A stretch of DNA of 7,154 bases, from positions 1 through 7,154 of the forward strand of contig JAOUOA010000129.1 of assembly GCA_029880625.1 (NCBI GenBank). The letters run 5' to 3'. Below the pieces are notes generated by a model. It did not search any database and had not been told where the DNA came from. It worked only from the letters and a program-made list of their open reading frames with translations. The DNA is from Spirochaetia bacterium (GTDB lineage: Bacteria > Spirochaetota > Leptospiria > Leptospirales > Leptonemataceae). The stretch's first letter is position 1. Every line of letters starts with the position of its first letter. This document shows, in pieces, positions 1-6,217 of this stretch. Both the position numbers and the translations under genes were made by a program.

Positions 1-602
1 TTCTCTCCACTTTGATTAAAGCAAGTATGGGAAGAAATGAAAGTCTGATCAGCTCCAGGGTGAAAACCGGCGAAATCGCTGTAGATTTAATGAAACCTTA
101 CAGCATCCCTCTGATGTATCTTGCCGATACCATTGGAGCCACTCTTTTCCAAATTGTATCGCGGGCAATTCCTCTTTTAATTTTCTGCTATTTTGTCTTT
201 GAGATCAGCATTCCTGTCACTCCAGAAATCCTTCTGAAGTTTTTCCCTGTATATCTTTTTTCTTTTATAATTTTCTTTCTTATGCTTTTTTTAATCAGCA
301 GTATTTCTTTCTTTATCGTTGATATTTTTCCTTTATGGATATTTTACTGGTCTTTGATTACCCTGACATCGGGCGCGATCATTCCGCTTGATTTTTTTCC
401 AGAAATATTTTCAAGAATTCTGCTTTTTACTCCATTTCCGTATTTATTTTATTTCCCGACAATGATCCTTCTGGATAAAACATATGCAATGCCTTATCCG
501 CAGCTGATTCTTTATTACAGCTTGATTGTACTTCTTTTAAGCGCTGCTGCATACGGAATTTTCAGTACCGGAATTCGAAAACTCTCTATTGCAGGAGGTT
601 AA
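1..602 (+). CDS. ABC-2 family exporter permease, first subunit (5' end cut off)
   Basis: This is the C-terminal part of an integral membrane subunit of an ABC exporter, of the ABC2_membrane_6 / COG4587 type; substrate unknown. The frame is already open at base 3 and runs without a stop to TAA at 600-602, so the gene begins outside the window. The TTG at 12 is only the first start-like codon and is not believable as the start. The visible part is about 200 residues; full proteins of this group have roughly 260, so some 60 residues (first membrane segment) are missing. Family signatures are a cytoplasmic GEIAVDLMKP segment (canonical form GE-A-DLLRP), several long hydrophobic helices, a 'SGAIIPLDFFPE' loop, a 'TPFPYLFYFP' segment and a C-terminal 'GIRKLSIAGG' tail. 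The next gene is the partner permease, six bases downstream. The family call is strong; what it exports cannot be read from the sequence. Confidence 0.88.
   Translation, partial: LSTLIKASMGRNESLISSRVKTGEIAVDLMKPYSIPLMYLADTIGATLFQIVSRAIPLLIFCYFVFEISIPVTPEILLKFFPVYLFSFIIFFLMLFLISSISFFIVDIFPLWIFYWSLITLTSGAIIPLDFFPEIFSRILLFTPFPYLFYFPTMILLDKTYAMPYPQLILYYSLIVLLLSAAAYGIFSTGIRKLSIAGG
593..598 (+). promoter_or_regulatory. Strong Shine-Dalgarno for the second permease
   Basis: AGGAGG lies in the last codons of the first permease gene, 10 bases before the ATG at 609. A competing ATG at 602 is only 3 bases away, too close, and its frame gives a 65-residue product with no family features. The site therefore decides the start at 609. 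Confidence 0.75.
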
Positions 603-608
603 TGCGAA

Positions 609-1421
609 ATGAAAGAAAAACTGGAAAATGTTTATATCTATCTTCATATGCTTGCAGCTGCAGTTCAGAGCCGTATGGAATACCGGGGAAGTTTTTTTAT
701 TTATACTCTGACAATGGTAGGATTTTATGGAGCGCAGGTCTCAGTGATCGGTTTTATGCTGAATCGTTTTCGAACTATTGGCGGATGGGATGCAGGTGAA
801 ATAGCATTTTTATACGGACTTCTTGTTCTTGCACAGGGAATTGTTGGCGCTCTTTTTGCAGGGCTTCACGATTTTTCAAGCTTTGTCAGGGAAGGCACTT
901 TTGACAGGGTTATGCTCAGACCTCTGTCTCCATTGATGCAGATTATCACGATGCGTTTTGAGGCCCATGGCGTTGCCAATATGATTCTTGGCATTGCAGC
1001 GCTTGTGGTTGCAGAACAGTTTGTCGAGATAAACTGGAATTTTTTATCTATTTCGGTAATGGCTGTTACCGTTCTGGGAGGAGCTATGATTCTGGGGGCG
1101 ATCCGCATCATGGTAGGCGCTACGGCATTTTTTACTGTTTCCACAGAAGGTTTGCAGCATTTAATTGTATTTTCCAGCAGGGAATTTCTCCTATACCCCA
1201 TTGAAATTTATTCAAAACCGGTTAAGTTTTTTCTTACGTTTCTTTTTCCCATTGCATTTATTAATTTTTATCCGGCCCATTATTTTCTTGAAAAAACTTC
1301 CGAGACAATCATCCATCCCTATTTTATTTTCATGACATTTCCTGTAGGTCTTTTTATGATGATCCTTGCCGTCGCTTACTGGAAATTCGGTGTGAATCAA
1401 TATGCAAGTACAGGAACCTGA
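609..1421 (+). CDS. ABC-2 family exporter permease, second subunit
   Basis: A 270-residue integral membrane protein of the COG3694 / ABC2_membrane_6 type, the usual partner of the COG4587-type permease encoded just upstream. Together they would form the transmembrane pore of an ABC exporter in the cytoplasmic membrane, driven by an ATPase not in this window. Family hallmarks are the cytoplasmic 'REGTFDRVMLRPLSPL' segment (about residues 93-108), a 'YPIEIY' motif near 196-201, 'FPIAFINFYPA' near 213-223 and the C-terminal '..WKFGVNQYASTG' tail. About six hydrophobic segments are visible and the length is normal. The ATG at 609 has AGGAGG 10 bases upstream. The 3' end overlaps the pdxB start by 20 bases, so the genes are probably co-transcribed. 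No residue points to a substrate. Some annotations call such proteins daunorubicin- or multidrug-type permeases, which I would not adopt. Confidence 0.9.
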   Translation: MKEKLENVYIYLHMLAAAVQSRMEYRGSFFIYTLTMVGFYGAQVSVIGFMLNRFRTIGGWDAGEIAFLYGLLVLAQGIVGALFAGLHDFSSFVREGTFDRVMLRPLSPLMQIITMRFEAHGVANMILGIAALVVAEQFVEINWNFLSISVMAVTVLGGAMILGAIRIMVGATAFFTVSTEGLQHLIVFSSREFLLYPIEIYSKPVKFFLTFLFPIAFINFYPAHYFLEKTSETIIHPYFIFMTFPVGLFMMILAVAYWKFGVNQYASTGT

Positions 1422-2547
1422 AAATAAACCCAACATCCATATCTTGAATTCAGGACGTCCCATTTTTATCCCTGAAGGGCTTCATGCGGGACATGAAATT
1501 TTTTCAAAAGTTGCAGAACTTACAGGACTTTCTCTGTGCGAATATCCTATGTCTGTTGTAAAAAATTTATCGGATCCATCTTTATCTGAAGATCTCCAGG
1601 CTTTCATTAATGAAAAACCTGCATTATTTCTTGTCCCCACTAATTTAAAAATTAAAGGGGATTTGATCGATCTTGCAAAAGATAAGGTTTTTTCATTTGC
1701 TTCTGTTTCGACGGGGACAGATCATGTGGATCTTCAGAACCTTCATCAATCCGGGATCCATTTTGTGCATGCGCCGGGAGCAAACAGCCGTTCTGTAGTT
1801 GAATATGTAATTTCTTCGCTTCCTTTGATTTTTCCGGAAGATCAGCTTCTCCGCGGAGATTTGTCTTTCGGTATTATTGGATTCGGAAGAATCGGCAGCC
1901 TTCTGGCAGCCTGTCTGGATAAACTGAATTTTTCTTATTCCTTTTATGATCCTTTTGTTGAAGGAAAGAATAAAAAAAGCCTTAAAGAAACCCTTACATC
2001 TGATGTGGTTACGTTTCATGTTCCATTAACCCGCGAAGGAGATCATCCTACATACAGAATGGTGGATCAAAAATATCTATCTGCAATACCTGAAGGCTCA
2101 CTTATTATCAATACGGCCAGAGGACAGATCTTTTCCGAAGAAAGTTATTTTGACGCCTGTAAAAAATATACATGCATCATGGATGTATTTCCCGTTGAAC
2201 CGCCTTCAGAAAAAATGACAGACATCGCACATATGATCAGTCCCCATATTGCAGGGTATAATTATTCTGCACGAGCTGGCGGGACGGCCCTAACTGCAAA
2301 AAATTTCTTGAATCTTTTAGGGCTTGATAAAAACGATATTCCTTATTCGCCGGGAAATTATCACTTCTATACAATTGATTTTTTAGAAAAAGAATCCCGA
2401 TCTCTAAAAAATAATCCTTCAAATTTTCGGAATCGAAGAGAGAATTATCCTGACAGAGGCGATTTTGCTGATTTTTTAATAAAACATCCTGATCAATATT
2501 CCGGTTACTTAAAGAAAATTCTTGATCTCTGTACAGTAAAGTCATGA
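1402..2547 (+). CDS. pdxB: 4-phosphoerythronate dehydrogenase (PdxB)
   Basis: A 381-residue NAD-dependent D-2-hydroxyacid dehydrogenase. PdxB oxidises 4-phospho-D-erythronate to 2-oxo-3-hydroxy-4-phosphobutanoate, the second step of the DXP-dependent route to pyridoxal 5'-phosphate, in the cytoplasm. Substrate-domain motifs STGTDHVD (103-110) and APGANSRSVVEYV (124-136) match the PdxB forms rather than those of glycerate or lactate dehydrogenases. The Rossmann motif is G160-F-G162-R-I-G165. The expected catalytic triad is present: R240 (in NTARG), E266 (in DVFPVEP) and H282 (in PHIAGY). The C-terminal segment around 342-355 (F..RRENY..R..F) resembles the PdxB dimerisation domain (F..LR.NY..R..W in E. 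coli). Length agrees with E. coli PdxB (378). The ATG at 1402 lies inside the previous gene with only a weak ribosome site, so coupling is likely; the stop overlaps queG by ATGA. A related 2-hydroxyacid dehydrogenase with another substrate is possible but less likely. Confidence 0.88.
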   Translation: MQVQEPENKPNIHILNSGRPIFIPEGLHAGHEIFSKVAELTGLSLCEYPMSVVKNLSDPSLSEDLQAFINEKPALFLVPTNLKIKGDLIDLAKDKVFSFASVSTGTDHVDLQNLHQSGIHFVHAPGANSRSVVEYVISSLPLIFPEDQLLRGDLSFGIIGFGRIGSLLAACLDKLNFSYSFYDPFVEGKNKKSLKETLTSDVVTFHVPLTREGDHPTYRMVDQKYLSAIPEGSLIINTARGQIFSEESYFDACKKYTCIMDVFPVEPPSEKMTDIAHMISPHIAGYNYSARAGGTALTAKNFLNLLGLDKNDIPYSPGNYHFYTIDFLEKESRSLKNNPSNFRNRRENYPDRGDFADFLIKHPDQYSGYLKKILDLCTVKS

Positions 2548-3497
2548 AAGAAACTATTCGAAAGATCGCTCTTGGCTGGGGTTTTTCTCTTGCCGGTTTT
2601 TGCGAAGTTCAGATTTCAAACGAAGATATCAAGAATCTGAATGCTTTTGAAAACAATCTGAACGGAGAATTGGATTGGTTCCGCCGTTACCAGGGTATAC
2701 GAACAGATCCCAAACAGATCATGCCACGATCCATGTCCGTGCTGGTTCTTGCAGCCCCGTATATGAACCAGGGGTATAGTAGAAAGATTGAAGCATCTCA
2801 CTACAAAATTTCTCGCTATGCAGCCGGCCGTGATTATCATAAAGTCATTAAAAAAAAGTGTCAGAAAGTTTTAAATCAAATTCAGGAACTGTTTCCTGAA
2901 ATACAGGGCAGGGTGACTGTCGATTCAGCACCTGTACCTGAAAAAATTTTTGCCGTAAATTCAGGAATCTCCTGGCGTGGAAAAAACACAAACTGCATTC
3001 ATCCAGATCTGGGCTCTTATTTTTTTCTCTCCTGCATCTTTTTGAATGTCAAAATTCCAGCAGATGATGCGATGAAGGATCGATGCGGCACCTGCAGAAA
3101 ATGCATTGAATCCTGTCCGACAGGCGCCCTCGGAGAATACACAATTGACGCTGGAAAATGTATATCCTATCTGACTATTGAAAAAAAAGAAAGAATTCCT
3201 GATCCGTTTCGCAGTCAGCTTCATGGATGGATCTTCGGATGCGATATCTGTCAGGAAGTCTGTCCCTACAATCAAAGAGATAGAATTTACGATGCATCGG
3301 TACCGAGTGATTTTCTGCCGCGAGAACGTTTGATTTCTTTTCTTGATCAACTCAATAGCAGAAATGAAGATTCGCCTGAAGATTTAGCAGGATATTCCGA
3401 AGAGGAATTTGAAGTGGTTTTAAGCGGAAGTCCTTTGAGACGCGCCGGGATGAAAAAAATACTGGATAATATTTCTGCTGCAGGACAGACGTTATGA
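2544..3497 (+). CDS. queG: Epoxyqueuosine reductase (QueG)
   Basis: A 317-residue cobalamin- and [4Fe-4S]-dependent enzyme that reduces epoxyqueuosine to queuosine at the wobble base (position 34) of tRNAs for Asp, Asn, His and Tyr. Recognised from YAAGRDYHK (92-100), VDSAPVPEK (126-134, with D127 at the position of the proposed catalytic acid), W-GKNT (144-149) followed by HPDLGSYFF, then two ferredoxin-like cysteine sets: C181-x2-C184-x2-C187-x3-C191-P, and C206 (in CISYLTIE) with C233-x2-C236-x3-C240-P in GWIFGCDICQEVCPYN. All eight cluster cysteines are present. It ends just after the conserved SPLRRAG segment (296-302), so it lacks the C-terminal extension of longer homologues (E. coli about 379 residues); it looks like a natural short form, since the stop directly overlaps the mutY start. 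The ATG at 2544 overlaps pdxB by 4 bases and has no good Shine-Dalgarno, suggesting coupled translation. Confidence 0.95.
   Translation: MKETIRKIALGWGFSLAGFCEVQISNEDIKNLNAFENNLNGELDWFRRYQGIRTDPKQIMPRSMSVLVLAAPYMNQGYSRKIEASHYKISRYAAGRDYHKVIKKKCQKVLNQIQELFPEIQGRVTVDSAPVPEKIFAVNSGISWRGKNTNCIHPDLGSYFFLSCIFLNVKIPADDAMKDRCGTCRKCIESCPTGALGEYTIDAGKCISYLTIEKKERIPDPFRSQLHGWIFGCDICQEVCPYNQRDRIYDASVPSDFLPRERLISFLDQLNSRNEDSPEDLAGYSEEEFEVVLSGSPLRRAGMKKILDNISAAGQTL
3482..3485 (+). promoter_or_regulatory. Shine-Dalgarno for mutY
   Basis: AGGA within the end of queG, 8 bases before the mutY ATG at 3494. It supports that start and suggests mutY can recruit ribosomes on its own as well as through the ATGA overlap with queG. 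Confidence 0.5.
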
Positions 3498-4579
3498 TTC
3501 AGTCAGGACTCAGAAAAAAAAATCTGTTCCTTCTTTATGAATGGTTTTTTTCGCATAGAAGGAATCTTCCGTTTCGAAATACGAAAGATCCTTACCGCAT
3601 CTGGGTTTCCGAAGTGATGCTTCAGCAGACGCGAATGTCCGTTGTGGAAAATAAATACATAAATTTTATTCAGAGATTTCCCGATCTGAAAAGCCTGTCG
3701 ATGGCTGATGAAGATGAAGTTCTCACTTACTGGAAAGGCCTCGGGTATTATTCACGATGCAGAAACCTGCAAAAGGGAGCAAAGCAGATTCAAAAGCAGT
3801 ATGGAGGGCATTTTCCCTCTGAATGGAGCGATGCTCTAAAAATTCCCGGGATTGGCGAGTATACGGCATCTGCAGTACTGAGTATTGCATTCAATCGCCC
3901 TCATGCGGTTCTTGACGGGAATGTCAGACGGGTTTTGAGCCGGCTTTATTATCCTCTTGAAGACAGTTCTGCAGTTCTTCGAAATCTGGCGGAAGATCTC
4001 ATGAGTGTTCGAACGGTGGATGCAGGATTTCATAATGAGTCTTTGATGGAACTGGGATCTCTTGTCTGTAAACCGGGCATACCCGATTGTAAAAACTGCC
4101 CACTTTCCGGATGCTGCAATTTGAAAAAACACGGAAGCCGTCTGGGAACTCTGGTTCCGCCGGGAAAGAAATCTTCTCCGCTTGATATCAGAATGCACCT
4201 TTATATTGTACACGATAAAAAAAAGCGAATCTTAATAGAGAAAAAAAAAGATCGAAAGTTTTTTAAGAATATGTGGTTTTTCCCTTATGCAGTTTGTGAA
4301 GAAACTCAAAGCGGCATGAAAGGTTTTGAAAAGGAATTGCCGATTCCTGAAGAGATTCTTGCTGATATCAGAATGAAGCATGTATTTGAAAATTCATTCC
4401 GTCATCATATTACTCATCACAGAATCAAAGGAAATCTGTACTGGATGCAGTGCGGAAGCGTTAAATTTAAGCCCCAGGATTCTGTTTATTTTGCTGATCT
4501 ACAGGAGGTAAAAAAACTCGTTGTTTCTTCTCTTTCTGAAAAAGTCTTGAAAATCCTGGACAGCAATTTTAATATTTAA
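3494..4579 (+). CDS. mutY: A/G-specific adenine DNA glycosylase (MutY)
   Basis: A 361-residue base-excision repair enzyme that removes adenine mispaired with 8-oxoguanine. The N-terminal helix-hairpin-helix glycosylase domain shows LPFR (25-28; the family usually has LPWR), SEVMLQQT (39-46, catalytic E40), GLGYYSR (82-88), the hairpin IPGIGEYTA (117-125) and LDGNVRR (140-146, catalytic D141). The iron-sulfur loop is intact: C192-x6-C199-x2-C202-x5-C208, the MutY/Nth spacing. From about residue 230 follows a C-terminal NUDIX-like 8-oxoG recognition domain. It contains 'FRHHITHHRIKG' (302-313), which matches the H-x-F-[ST]-H region of MutY with I306 in place of the usual Phe. The start at 3494 overlaps queG by 4 bases and has AGGA 8 bases upstream. 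The gene is the last of the plus-strand run, and its 3' end overlaps the convergent gene by 11 bases. It contains A-runs of 9, 8 and 9 bases. Nth is excluded by the C-terminal domain and the LQQT motif. Confidence 0.95.
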   Translation: MIQSGLRKKNLFLLYEWFFSHRRNLPFRNTKDPYRIWVSEVMLQQTRMSVVENKYINFIQRFPDLKSLSMADEDEVLTYWKGLGYYSRCRNLQKGAKQIQKQYGGHFPSEWSDALKIPGIGEYTASAVLSIAFNRPHAVLDGNVRRVLSRLYYPLEDSSAVLRNLAEDLMSVRTVDAGFHNESLMELGSLVCKPGIPDCKNCPLSGCCNLKKHGSRLGTLVPPGKKSSPLDIRMHLYIVHDKKKRILIEKKKDRKFFKNMWFFPYAVCEETQSGMKGFEKELPIPEEILADIRMKHVFENSFRHHITHHRIKGNLYWMQCGSVKFKPQDSVYFADLQEVKKLVVSSLSEKVLKILDSNFNI

Positions 4580-5516
4580 CCGTAAAAGAAATATTCGTAT
4601 CGCGCTCCATGCGGTCAAGATTGAAAAACCTTTCACGTAAATCCCGGTGAAATTTTCTTTCCTGATAAATATTGTAGCGTTTTGCCGAAGCAACAGCGCC
4701 TGCAATATTTGCTGAATAAAAAATAAGTGCAACCGCGCCGAGAATGACCGATCCACCATGGCTCATGCCGGCACGAGTTTCCGCATGATTTGCATAAGCG
4801 GCAGAACCAATCAAAAATCCATTGATAAAAAAAGAAATCAGTCCGTCAGTAAAATGACCGGCATACATCTGACCGCTTCCCGGAAGAATGCCGGACATTA
4901 TTCCGGCAAGGACCCTGCTTTTTTTGCGTTTTTCTTTAATTTGATCAAGATATAAAATTACGTGTTCAGATGTACTTTTAATTTCAAGATTTTCAGAACT
5001 TGTTGAAATACTTTCGTAAAAGTTTCTTGCCTTTTGGTATTCTCCTTTTTCAATCAGAATGGTTCCTGCAAGAATTTTAGATTTAAATTTCTGATCGGAA
5101 CTGTACAGCGCGGAATTTTTAATCGTAAGATAGGAATCCATCGCCATCGCATGAAACCCGGATTTGAGAGATGCATAAATTTTAAGATGACGGCTTTCAA
5201 AAGATTTTGAATCCAGATAGGGAATGCTTTCTCTGTAATTTCCATTTCTCATGAAGCTGAGAGCCAGTTTTTGTTTGACGGCCGGCGTTTGAATTCCTTT
5301 CAGATAAAGACGCATGTATTCTGCTGTTGCAAGTTCATATTTCTGATTTTTGTAAAAATAATCTCCTGCAGTTGTATTTTGTGAAATGATGGAAGATGCC
5401 GATGTGAAAAAAACAGAAAGAAAAATCAGAACCATCGGTTTTATCAGTTTGCCTTTTATGAACCAGTTATGAAAAATGATTTGTCTTTTCCATTGCTGCT
5501 GAAAAAAAAGATTCAT
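4569..5516 (-). CDS. Unrecognised envelope protein: TPR-like region plus PGSGQ membrane domain
   Basis: I do not recognise a named family. In the form starting at 5516 the protein has 315 residues. The N-terminus is basic and followed by a hydrophobic stretch ('MVLIFLSVFF', encoded near 5435-5406) that ends in SASSIISQN, resembling a signal peptide or signal anchor. Next come about 140 residues of TPR-like helical pairs (for example 'GDYFYKNQKYELATAEY' and 'EKGEYQKARNFYE'), a basic stretch (KEKRKKSR), then a C-terminal domain with about three hydrophobic segments opening with 'SGILPGSGQMYAGHFTDG' and including 'NIAGAVASAKRYN'. Similar P-G-[AS]-G-Q-[ML]-Y segments occur in uncharacterised bacterial membrane proteins. 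It ends FTVKY. Start choice is uncertain: ATGs at 5585 and 5561 are also in frame, but 5516 has the best-spaced weak ribosome site (AGG 9 bases upstream) and avoids a long overlap with the divergent yidD-like gene. The stop lies inside the mutY end. Confidence 0.75.
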   Translation of the reverse strand: MNLFFQQQWKRQIIFHNWFIKGKLIKPMVLIFLSVFFTSASSIISQNTTAGDYFYKNQKYELATAEYMRLYLKGIQTPAVKQKLALSFMRNGNYRESIPYLDSKSFESRHLKIYASLKSGFHAMAMDSYLTIKNSALYSSDQKFKSKILAGTILIEKGEYQKARNFYESISTSSENLEIKSTSEHVILYLDQIKEKRKKSRVLAGIMSGILPGSGQMYAGHFTDGLISFFINGFLIGSAAYANHAETRAGMSHGGSVILGAVALIFYSANIAGAVASAKRYNIYQERKFHRDLRERFFNLDRMERDTNISFTVKY

Positions 5517-5964
5517 GGTTAAAAACCTGAATGGATTTCTGGGTTTCGCAATTTTTTTCATATTCCTACAATTGTTGTTTTTCATTTCATGCAGACATCA
5601 GCCTGTCCGAACAGAAACTCCTCATGGCGGAAATTCCCGTGGATCTGGCATTTCCGGAGGACCACTGATTCAGATTATCAAGCGCCATAAAATGCACGAT
5701 ACGCATTATGACGGTGACCGGTGTCAGTTTTATCCCACCTGTGCTCACTGGGGGGAAATCGCTCTCCAGAATTATCCATTTGCAGGTTTTTTGCTGCTCA
5801 TTGACAGGATGTTTTATCGGGAATGGGGCCGAAAAGAAAAATATATTCCCGTACCTACCCGTAAATCCCAAAGTCTCAGATTTTACGATCCAGTTCAGGA
5901 TATCCTTCCTCTTCATGACAATCAAAAGGCTTCTCTTTTTCTCGATGATTTTGATCCTCTTTGA
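5515..5964 (+). CDS. YidD-domain protein with export / lipoprotein-type signal
   Basis: A 149-residue protein with a YidD-like (haemolytic domain) core. Standard YidD assists YidC-mediated membrane protein insertion from the cytoplasmic side. Core motifs here are C70-x-F-YPTC76, 'AHWGEIALQNYPFAGFLLLIDRMF' spread over 77-100, and YDPV (124-127), corresponding to C-F-PTCS-YA--A, G---G--L---R and DP in the family. Unlike standard YidD (70-90 residues) it starts with a signal-like region: K3, a hydrophobic stretch 8-25, then F-I-S-C26, which resembles the relaxed lipobox of spirochaetes, followed by a Gly/Ser-rich linker (38-50). It also lacks the usual Cys after the arginine helix. The ATG at 5515 is the first start in frame, since TGA lies at 5500-5502; there is no good Shine-Dalgarno. 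It is not next to rnpA, rpmH or yidC. The YidD relationship is clear, but its role may differ, so no symbol is given. Confidence 0.82.
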   Translation: MVKNLNGFLGFAIFFIFLQLLFFISCRHQPVRTETPHGGNSRGSGISGGPLIQIIKRHKMHDTHYDGDRCQFYPTCAHWGEIALQNYPFAGFLLLIDRMFYREWGRKEKYIPVPTRKSQSLRFYDPVQDILPLHDNQKASLFLDDFDPL

Positions 5965-6129
5965 TTTGGACTTTTTTAATCAGCTGTATTTTGATCTTTA
6001 ACTGTTTTCTGATTTCCCGAAAATTTACAAATTCTAAACCTCATTTGATTATATTTCAAAGATTATGTCGCATATTTGAAAATTTCCTGCCTGTCAAAGG
6101 GATAAATAATAGGGATTCAGCAAATGTTA

Positions 6130-6157
6130 AAAATTCTTTCCTAAACAAAGGAATTTT
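6130..6157. repeat. Weak A+T-rich hairpin in the spacer
   Basis: AAAATTCTTT (6130-6139) can pair with AAGGAATTTT (6148-6157), giving 10 pairs including one G-U, with an 8-base loop. The right arm ends in four T. It could be a poor terminator for the yidD-like transcript or simply A+T-rich sequence; G+C in the stem is too low to call a terminator. Confidence 0.25.
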
Positions 6158-6175
6158 CTGGAATTAAAATTCAGC

Positions 6176-6210
6176 TTGTCTTTTGAGCTGTCACAGGGAC
6201 ATAATACAAT
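6176..6210 (+). promoter_or_regulatory. Candidate sigma-70-type promoter for the DHH gene, close to leaderless
   Basis: Two overlapping readings exist. One is TTGAGC (6183-6188) with TACAAT (6205-6210) and a 16-base spacer; the other is TTGTCT (6176-6181) with CATAAT (6200-6205) and an 18-base spacer. Each -10 matches TATAAT at five of six positions. Transcription would begin about 6212-6218, at or within a few bases of the ATG at 6218, where no Shine-Dalgarno is visible. This rests on motif matching alone. Confidence 0.4.
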
Positions 6211-6217
6211 ATTACGT

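Larger units (their letters stand above)
5965..6217. other. A+T-rich spacer without convincing genes
   Basis: This is the only sizeable non-coding stretch (253 bases). A TTG-initiated 68-codon frame (5961-6167) has no ribosome site and no family features. The spacer holds two weak A+T-rich inverted repeats (6054-6081, and 6130-6157 listed separately) and promoter-like hexamers just before the DHH gene. I see no RNA gene or riboswitch core in it. Confidence 0.6.

Noticed and set aside
12..14. TTG as the start of the first permease
   Set aside because: The frame is open to the window edge upstream, and the family needs about 60 more N-terminal residues.
602..799. 65-codon frame starting at the ATG overlapping the stop of the first permease
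   Set aside because: Only 3 bases from AGGAGG, wholly inside the second permease in another frame, with no family features.
4503..4550. AGGAGG in mutY followed by a TTG-started reading frame
   Set aside because: It gives only a nine-codon peptide ending at 4550; the AGGAGG encodes part of the MutY sequence LQEVKK.
4758..4955. 65-codon plus-strand frame antisense to the TPR/PGSGQ gene
   Set aside because: The minus-strand frame is long and shows coherent helices and membrane segments; this frame is low in family-like features.
5708..6001. 97-codon plus-strand frame overlapping the yidD-like gene
   Set aside because: Shifted frame of the YidD core, which has clear conserved motifs; this one has none.
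6054..6081. TTTCAAA / TTTGAAA inverted repeat as a terminator or operator
   Set aside because: Seven mostly A/T pairs around a 14-base loop, which is expected by chance in A+T-rich spacer DNA.
5961..6167. 68-codon hydrophobic frame in the spacer
   Set aside because: TTG start, no ribosome site, overlap with the yidD-like stop, and an A+T-biased composition explain the hydrophobic residues.
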